Shown here one piece after another: positions 56,472 through 64,000 of a DNA stretch of 64,000 nucleotides (its first letter is position 1; each line of letters starts with the position of its first letter). Source of the DNA: Magnaporthiopsis rhizophila (taxonomy: Eukaryota > Ascomycota > Sordariomycetes > Magnaporthales > Magnaporthaceae); the NCBI GenBank assembly GCA_003049465.1, contig PYSS01000046.1:186001-250000 (forward strand), written 5' to 3'. The notes below the pieces were generated by a model. It made no database searches and was not told where the DNA came from. It was given only the letters and a program-made list of their open reading frames with translations. The position numbers were made by a program, and so were the translations under genes.

Positions 56472-59400
56472 TAAGAAAGACGGATCCCTGGGGTGGAAGC
56501 GTTGTATGCCACGGAGAGTGCAACAAGACGTGCAACTCGCAACAATAAGTGGTGTTGTGAGTGTGTCCGCTTGAGATCTTCAGTGTGTTGAGGACCTACC
56601 GCCTCACCGAACGCACAAAGGCCGGAAGGACAACCTTATATATCAGCCATGAGACAGCCAGGTTCGGCCGGCAGTTCGTGAGGCTGGAGTCTCAGGTGTT
56701 GCACGCCAGAGTCAGTTGAGTCGGCACTTTATGTGCGCTGTCAGTCAGGCGATGACGTGGTGGGACGTGATTGGCAGCCGGAGCTTCAGCGCCGTGCAAT
56801 TGGACCGTCGCTAGACTGAAGATTTTCTGCCCAAGTGACTGCCTACCAGTGCCATTGGCCCACGGTCGCTGCAGGGTCCCGCCCGCTGCCTTGATTGGTA
56901 TGTCTTTAAGCGCCTTGAGCTGACGATGGACGTTGGATTTCCATCTCAACAAACCCCGCCTGACCGCCTTTGATCGGATGTTTCGCATCTCGATTGCTTT
57001 GGGGGTTCACGTGGCAGCCTATGCAGACGCAAACAAGGTGGCTAAGAGTTTGCAGATGACCCGATGAACGGATGACCTGAAATAGCACGAATCAGATCAC
57101 AAGTTTTATTCCACGGTGGTTGCGGGTGGACGGCGCGCTGTCTCAGCACGGAGGTTGTGCGGGACAGGCCGTGGTTTGTTTGGCAGATACACTTGGTCGG
57201 GATTCCAGCGCCGGGTTCTGGCGACTTTCCAAGGGTCAATTGGGCAAAATGCACCGGGTCGGGCCGTGCACGTGACGGATCAAGCAGACATGAGTCAATG
57301 TAGAGGCGCAAGCGCTGCATGCACGCCCGCCGACATGAAGCAAGTTGAGGGAGAGGGACAGAAAAATCCCCCACCGCCATTGCGGATCGGCCGAACTTGT
57401 AGATCCACGATGCACGGCAGTCATAGCGCGCAGCATGCAATGCCATGGATGGGTCTAGACGAAAATCATATCATGATCATCACAGAAACTGACAGGTTTG
57501 GCAGGCCACAAACGAGAAAGTGTCGCATGGATTCTTGCTGTGCTGAGAGTTTTGTTGTCGACCGAGGACAAACATCAACAAACGAGACTGGCCCCAAAAG
57601 GATGACGCCCCTCGGCCAAGACAATAGCGCATCCATTGCCCAGAAACAGAAGCGTGCTGATGACAATTTCCCCGCCCCTGGCCAAGAAGCTTGGGAAGAC
57701 GCGGCGTGATGCAAAGATACGTACGGTTTTACGGTTAAATGCAAGCTTAGATAAGCCGTTGCGACTTGGACCTAAGCCGGAAGTCGGCAATGAAGGGGAG
57801 GGGTCTTTCAGTCGCGAAAATATCGCCACATTTTCCGGGTCGGAACTCGGGCCTGGCGTGGAATCCGACAGCACACCGCCTCTCTCTGCCAACACGAACG
57901 CGACGCATGCCAGGAAGGCCTACAACGGGCGCTATTTTGGATACAAGCGGTGGGCACCAGGTTGGCATCGGAATTTTGCAAGAGCCTCTCGATCCCTGCG
58001 CTGTCCTCTCGTGCCGCTACTCCCGATGGGCACAGTGCCGTGGGGCTAGGGACGCGACGACATTGAGGCTTGGCAGTCGGACCTCGGCGCCAGGGCTGCA
58101 TGGTGGGTCACGTCTGGTTGCGCGTTCTGCAGGCCGTCTTGGCCGGCTTCAAAGCCGCAAACGGACAGGGGCGCGCCATACATATCCCGTGTTTTTTCTC
58201 TTTCCCCTGACTCTTTACGCCACTGTATTTTGGATGGCCTCCTCCTGTCTCATGCCCCTCCGGCTCCCACATTCCGTCATGGCCAATGCTCTCTCGGCCG
58301 GGATATCCTGCGCCCACATATCTGTGAAGTTGTTCATGTGTTGATAACGCCGCGTTCAATGAGTATGGACTGGTTTTCCCAACAGATTGGCCAGGACGGC
58401 ATGAAGCGCGCGGGACACCAATCGCAGTCGAAGTGGGAGCCAAATAAATCGCCCCACGCAGCGGGGCCGCCTCATTTTCTATGTCGGAACACCGGGACTT
58501 CGGCAGTCAGCTCGCCCTTTTTTTCTCTTTGCACAACCTCTCTCTCGCGGCGTCGATCGCTGCTTGGAGCGAGTGGCTGTCCTTCCTCCGTCTAGGTCCC
58601 CCGTGTACATTTCCAGATACATACGCCAGCACTGTCGGATAAATTCAACTAGTGTTGACAATGCCTCCCATCAGCCCCTCTCCTCTGCGCCCAAGGCTCC
58701 CTCGACTCGCATGCCGTTTCGATGTATGACGTCTTGTCCGTCACACGTCTCCTCCCTTCGTACGTAGCCTGCCCTCTCCGCTCGGGTCCACCAATACGAT
58801 CAATACGGGTGCTGCTCGGCATATCCCCGAACCCCGTTGCTCGAGCGGCCGACACTCCCACTTTCGAAACAGATTTAGTTGGCCCTGCTGCTTGGACAAG
58901 GTCTTGGCTGGCTGTTCAAAAGAAAATCCCTTGCTACATTACTCCTCACTACCCACATGAGCCCTGTCCATCCTGCTTGGGAGGATGGATTGCGCCCTCT
59001 GGGCGATGATGCCTTGCGCCCTCTCGAGTGACGGCCAAGGCTGTTGCCCGCTTACAGTGTCCGTCCTTACCGCCCGTGTGGGAATCGCCCGGATCCTCTT
59101 CTCCCTTTTCGGGCTCTCGGCTCTTGGGTTTTTCTCGTTTTTTTCTCCTTTGTTCCCCCTTTCTGCCTGCGGCTCCTTGGACCCTTTTCCCAGACTCTCA
59201 TCTCCCCAACTCTTGGCCTTTCGTCATTTTGGAGCCGGTTCCCAATCTCGACCTGGGAAAGTCCCTGTCGCGCTGTCTGGGCATCAGTGTTGCTCGGCTG
59301 ACCTCCCGCTTTCGGACACCTCGGCCTCGTCCTCGATCGGCGAAGCAGTAGCTTCCCGAGATACATTTACTACAGCCCGCCACCCTTCCCCTTGTCTGTC

Positions 59401-59642
59401 CGTCCGAGAATCGCAGAGCTCGCCCGGCGCCCGAGTCCTCCACCAAGCCCGCACCCGAGATCGTCGTCAGCTCGAGCCAGTCCGGAATCCTCCGCCGCGG
59501 TCTTTGTGTGCGCGCGCTTAGACCGATGTCCCTATCCTAAGCCGATCGCTGTCCCGCACGTAGCTTGCGCCCCTGGGGCTCCACGCCGTCTGGAGGCGAG
59601 AAACCATCGATCAACACCATCGGTCATTGCCTCACCTGCGCC
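56472..59642. other. 3.2 kb gene-free divergent region
   Basis: This lies between the small myristoylation-type gene and the PAP2-like gene. Open frames overlap without family motifs or consistent codon bias. The last ~600 bp are C/T-rich, like a long leader. Confidence 0.5.
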
Positions 59643-61310
59643 ATGACCGACATGGCCTCGACGACGGCGCCACCGGCGTGGCGGACTGGCAATGGCTTCA
59701 AGGTACCCCAATGGGTCGAGCCGACTGTAAGCCGCCAACCCTGGAGCTCTTTGCGAGCACCCCACCCACATTCTTCCTGGGAGGATGAGGATCCACGCTG
59801 ACAGCATGCGCCCTGGCTAAATAACAGGCCATTGTGCTCATTCTCTTCGGATTCATGTACCTGACAAGGAGGAGAAACTACTCTGTCTTCAGGAGATCAG
59901 GCGATAGCTACTTTTACGAGCGCGTAGCCAATTCGGCCGCCGCGTCACCAGCGCTGCTGTCGCCCCGAACCTCGAACGACTACTCGGACGACGATGGCGG
60001 GCTACTAGCGGACGGCTCCCTGCGGCCACTCTCCCCAGCGGCCGAGCTCCGGCGCGCGGCGCGCAACGGCGAGAACGCACAGCATCCGCCCAAGACAAGG
60101 CGTGTGCTGGGTGTGTGGACGGTGGTGACGCCGAACTCGTCGCGGTTCGCAGGGCACTGGCACAGCCGGGTGCTGCAAAAGTTCCCGTTCCTGATCGAGA
60201 TGTTCTACTGGATCGTCACCTTCTTCTTCTACCGATTGACCGCGGTCCTGTCGCAGGTCTGGTACGGCGGCATCAAGACCCTCTGGGATGTGGCCCAGGA
60301 TCACGGCATCGCTCTGCTCGAGCTCGAGGCTTTGCTGCTCGCGCCCCGCGGCGCGACGGGCAACGGCAGGTGGCTGGAGTGGAGGGTGCAGCAGTGGTTC
60401 CTGGCCGGTGGCGACACGCTGGACTGGAGGGGAGTTTGGATGATGCTGCTCATCCGGTCTTACGCCCTGATCCACATTCCGGGAACAGTGGGGTAAGTTT
60501 GATAGTGAACATGCCACGACATGTTCTTAGGCTGACCGGCTGACTAACCATGTCTCCCTCAACAGCTTCATCGCATACTACTACTGGGCGGCCCCCAACC
60601 ACACTCGATTCGCGACGGTCCGACGCACCATGACGCTCCTCAACCTCTTCGCCTTCTTCATCTTCATCGTGTACCCTTGTATGCCGCCGCGCTTTCTGCC
60701 ACGCGAGTTCGGCTTCGTCGACACGGTCAGCGCCGAGGACGCGCAGTCGGTGTGGATGAGCGGCAAGTACGTCAACAAGCTGGCCGCCATGCCGTCCATG
60801 CACTTTGGCTACGCTTTTGCCATCGGCTGCGTCTTCATCGTCGAGTCGGGCGTCCTGGCCGGCCTGCGCCGCCGGGCCGACGGTGCGCTCTTCGGCTACA
60901 ACAACACCAGCGACCTCGAGGGCGGCGTCGTCAAGTACAAGGAGGGTGACAGGCCCCGTCTCGACACCACCCTGGCGGCCGCCACCGCCGAGATGGATGA
61001 CGAGGGCTACGGCGACAGCATGGCTGATGCTGAGGCGTCCTACCGCCGCCCCCGGTGGCTCAGGCTCACCTTGTTCGTGCTGGGCGTGTGGTACCCGTCG
61101 TGGATCCTGCTCTGCATCATAGCGACGGCCAACCACTACCTGCTTGACGCAGTCGCGGCTGCGGTGGTCGTGCTGGTCTCGTACCTGTGCAACCGCGTCC
61201 TTTTCGTCTTTGTGCCTGTGGAGGACTGGTTGTTGTGGGCGCTGCGGCTGGAGAAGCCGGTGCCGACCACGGGCTGGGTCAAGCGCGACAGGGGTCGCTT
61301 CATCCGCTGA
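59643..61310 (+). CDS. PAP2/Aur1-like integral membrane protein
   Basis: Exons 59643..59726, 59828..60492 and 60566..61310 encode 497 residues. Family members transfer or hydrolyse phospho-head groups on lipids (inositol phosphotransferases such as Aur1, phosphatidic acid phosphatases). The membrane segments include AIVLILFGFMYL near the N-terminus, LIEMFYWIVTFFFYRLTAVL, MTLLNLFAFFIFIVYP, FGYAFAIGCVFIVESG and a C-terminal pair. Catalytic motifs are S327-M-H329 in AMPSMHFGYAF and H440...D444 in ANHYLLDAVAAA, the C2 and C3 motifs of the PAP2 fold. Between them lies an insertion (about residues 345-410, SDLEGGVVKYKEGDRP and acidic repeats) that is probably cytosolic. The substrate is not given by sequence. 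Confidence 0.85.
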
Positions 61311-62581
61311 AGTGGACGGCAAAACGTGGGCGTTCTCGCGGTTAGAGCTCGTTCTAAAAACATGCATAGGGGCTGCCCCTGTTTCTCGCCGCGCCCAGAC
61401 CTGGATATTCTCTCGACATATTCCGGCCATTTAATTCATTTCTTACATAGCTAATCCATAGCATAGCTCATTTCATCGCTTTTTGTCAATCGCACAATTC
61501 TGCCCATAGATATCTAGCTCTCTATGAAATGGACACGTTCACAGTTTGTTGGAAGCGTAAAACGCTCAAACACGCGCAAACGATGGATGGACGCATCATG
61601 GGCCCGGATGACGTGGCCACGCCTATATATTTAACCTAAACATGTGCCGCTACCCGCTGGAACCCATGCAGGCGCAAAACCCGGTGTGGACATCCATGCA
61701 CGTGGTAAAAAAAGCTAGACTGCCTATAGACTACATGTATAATTTCTCACAAACTGTCAATTCTGCTTGGGACTGGCCACAATCCATTTCCCGCTTTCTA
61801 CCTCCATCTTTGATGAGATGCATTCGGCCGATGGTTTGAGATGTGCCAGATGGAGCCCGTTTCAGATGGCGATCTCTGCCATTCAGACAGATCGTCCGTG
61901 CGGGGATGGCGATTACCAGTTCCTCTGAAGATCCGCAATTCAACCATGTTCTCGGATCTTGATGGCTAAGAGCCTCGACTGAATCAACAGCCTGACGACT
62001 CCGACTCGCACAAAACGGCTTGACGCAGGTGGGGAATGAGCTGTCCTGTACCAGGGGCAGGCATCTAATGGGAGCTTGGGCCTCAGGGACAAGGGCTTGT
62101 AGCTTACGGGCAGCCACAAGCCACAAACGAGCCTCGGTCCCTAACAAAGAAGCCTTGGTACTGAGTGGAGCTCAGTGTCTCAGTGGTTCAAGTGGTGTGT
62201 CCCCAGTTCTTGCCGAGCTCCAAACAAGGCCGCGGCGCAAACCTAGGACGCCAAACCAAAAGCAACGCAACGCGCCGTCACGGCCCTTCTCTCGATTCCA
62301 CCCGAGGTCTCAAGCACTCGTTTAGTTGGCGTCTATCCATTCGCTTGAGTCCATTCACGGCCAATTGGCTTATTTCCTGAGAGTTTTTTTTCTTTTTCTT
62401 TTCGTTTTTCTTTTGTGCCCCTGCTGCTCGCTGCCTCGACGGTCAGCATCGCGTCAACCGCTTCTCAGTCGCGTCGCGCAGCAAACATTCCTTGCCTCGA
62501 CCTCTTCGGGTCCCATCCACTCATTGGCAGCCGTCGCATAAGGCCCAACTATAATCAACCACATCACATCCGCACATCACA
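61311..62581. other. Tandem spacer and BTB-gene promoter
   Basis: 1.27 kb. Includes TATATATTTAA near 61623 and a T/C-rich leader before 62582. No coding signal is seen. Confidence 0.5.
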
Positions 62582-63618
62582 ATGGCCGATCTCGTAGCTC
62601 CCGAGAGCATCGTAGACGAGTCGCCAGCCAACCCCGCCGGCGATGTCGATATGGAGGGCGGCGAGGGCGCTGGCGCCGCTGGCGACGAGACCGCAGCTCT
62701 TCCCTACGCTGGCGAGGAAGGTCCCGAGGAGACGGCACCCGCCCGTGTGCCTTTCATCAACTATCTCAGCAGCCCCGTCGTGGCTCTGACCGCCGGCATC
62801 GACGAGACCGAGACAATCCTCACCGCCCACCAGGCCCTGCTCGTCCAGAGCCCGTGGTTCGCAGAGGCGTGTGGAGAATTCCCCGACGATGGCTCTGTAA
62901 GCACTTTCGACAGTTTCGCCTTCGCATACATCTCCATACGGCGGACAGTTTGTACTCTAAGAAAATTGCATGCCTTTTACTAACTCATATGTCGCTCCCC
63001 ATCCAGACCCGCCATATCGACCTGACCGGCGATGACGTCGACGCCGTCGGATGCTTCCTCGAGTTCCTGTACACGGGCGACTACTTCCCGCGCAAGGTGC
63101 CCGGTACGCGGCAGCTCGAGATGGACCCGTCGCTCCCAAACGTCGACGAGTCAGGCGACCAGCTGCTCAAGCACGCGCGCGTCTACACGCTGGCCGAGAA
63201 GTTCCAGATGCCCGCGCTCCGGAACCTGGCCTCGTCCAAGATCCACTGCGTCAAGTCGACGGCAAAGGGCGAGATCGCATACGCCCGCTACGTCTACCAG
63301 CACACCCACAACGACGACACCGTCATCCGCGCCCCGGTCGCCAATTTCTGGGCCACCCGCTCCCACACCCTGCGCTCCGAGGCCGAGGAGGAGTTCCGCA
63401 GCCTGTGTCTCGAGTTTCCCCAGTTCGGATACGACGTGCTCAGTATGTTCCTCCCAGATTCATTTTACCCTCAGCCTGGATTGATCACTTCCCTTGCTAA
63501 CCACACCACCACAACCACAGCCCGCGTCCTCGACGAGAAGCTCAAGCGCGAACAGGCCAGCAAGATGCACCCGGCCAGCAGCAGCGCGCGCAAGCGCCCC
63601 CGCCACAGCCAGGTCTAG
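62582..63618 (+). CDS. BTB/POZ-domain protein
   Basis: Exons 62582..62896, 63007..63442 and 63521..63618 encode 282 residues; introns of 110 and 78 nt carry TACTAAC and GCTAACC branch points. The BTB core runs from about residue 65: VVALTAGIDETETILTAHQA, then HIDLTGDDVDAVGCFLEFLY, then the C-terminal three-helix part VYTLAEKFQMPALRNLASSK. BTB domains dimerise and often serve as Cul3 adaptors; this protein has no Kelch, MATH or zinc finger, so it is of the short fungal type. The N-terminus is acidic (VDMEGGEGAGAAGDE) and the C-terminus basic (ARKRPRHSQV), a possible nuclear localisation signal. Function otherwise unknown. Confidence 0.9.
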
Positions 63619-63657
63619 TCGTGGGGTTTTCGTTTTTTTTTTTTTTTTTTCTTTTTT

Positions 63658-63684
63658 NNNNNNNNNNNNNNNNNNNNNNNNNNN
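63658..63684. other. Assembly gap (27 N)
   Basis: Run of ambiguous bases inside a T-rich stretch just after the BTB gene. Confidence 0.99.
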
Positions 63685-63735
63685 CCTATTTCCTTTTTTT
63701 TTTTTTTCTTTTTTTTTCTGTCACATATCCTCCTC

Positions 63736-63783
63736 GCTCGCGGCCGAGGAAGCCCCACGTACCCGGGGCTTCCTCGCGCGAGC
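63736..63783. repeat. Strong inverted repeat (19-bp stem, 8-nt loop)
   Basis: GCTCGCG, a 2-nt bulge, CGAGGAAGCCCC, an 8-nt loop, then GGGGCTTCCTCG and CGCGAGC, the exact complements. It lies downstream of the BTB gene and right of the assembly gap. Confidence 0.85.
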
Positions 63784-64000
63784 AAAAATATTCTCCCATG
63801 TATTATAGGAATCCAGCAATAAGGAACGGGTTGGAATGTCTGAATAAAGGGTGCCCATCACAATATTTAAAAGAGCTGGCTGACGGCTGTGCCAGGTTTC
63901 AGTCGTGATATTGTGACAAGTTTCGGGAGCTGCCCGACGCCAGAGCTTCCTGGCCATTGCTGGTGGTCCTCGAAAGGTGACGTAAATCCCCGCCTCACGG

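Larger units (their letters stand above)
63619..64000. other. 3' flank with assembly gap and hairpin
   Basis: Poly-T run, 27 N (63658-63684), a second T-rich run, then the hairpin at 63736-63783 and AT-rich sequence. No gene is seen. Confidence 0.6.

Overview
This window reads as nuclear DNA of a filamentous ascomycete (Pezizomycotina, most likely Sordariomycetes; a closer placement would be a guess). The evidence is many short spliceosomal introns (about 57-200 nt) with GT...AG ends and clear CTAAC/CTGAC branch points, GC-rich third codon positions in exons, AT-richer spacers with long A or T runs, and fungal families such as an AP-1 (Yap1) bZIP factor, a Zn2Cys6 factor, a phosphoketolase, an mpaB-like DUF2236 protein and an Aur1/PAP2-like membrane protein. 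I see no operons, CRISPR arrays, rRNA, convincing tRNA or intact transposon.

I support 21 protein genes. Left part (1-16.8 kb): an ankyrin-repeat gene cut by the window edge, COQ3 (ubiquinone methyltransferase), RIB3 (riboflavin synthesis), a TSR2-like ribosome-assembly factor, a BSD-domain protein, the AP-1-like redox regulator, and a YANK/STK32-like AGC kinase whose first intron appears to be GC-AG. A 5.2 kb stretch without genes follows.

Middle part (21.9-45.5 kb): a small probable mitochondrial protein, a RING protein, mitochondrial ribosomal protein uL14m, an RPB9-like protein with an unusual C-terminal half, a Pin1/Ess1 prolyl isomerase, an LrgA/LrgB-like membrane protein, a coiled-coil protein resembling augmin subunit HAUS3, and a Zn2Cys6 transcription factor with many exons.

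Right part (48-64 kb): a secreted DJ-1/PfpI-like protein, a phosphoketolase whose in-frame UAG is followed by 76 codons that look coding, an mpaB-like DUF2236 protein, a small potentially myristoylated protein, a PAP2/Aur1-like membrane protein and a BTB/POZ protein. The window ends in a short assembly gap and a strong hairpin.

The genes are mostly housekeeping or regulatory and do not form one pathway, so I see no biosynthetic cluster. Strands alternate almost gene by gene: head-to-head gaps are long (0.9-5.2 kb) and tail-to-tail gaps short (0.18-1.6 kb). The most interesting signals are the possible stop-codon readthrough in the phosphoketolase gene, the atypical RPB9, the augmin-like gene with CDK-type sites, the fungal LrgAB fusion with a large insertion, and several exact inverted repeats in gene-free DNA. 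All exon boundaries are my reading of splice signals and frame continuity, with no transcript support.
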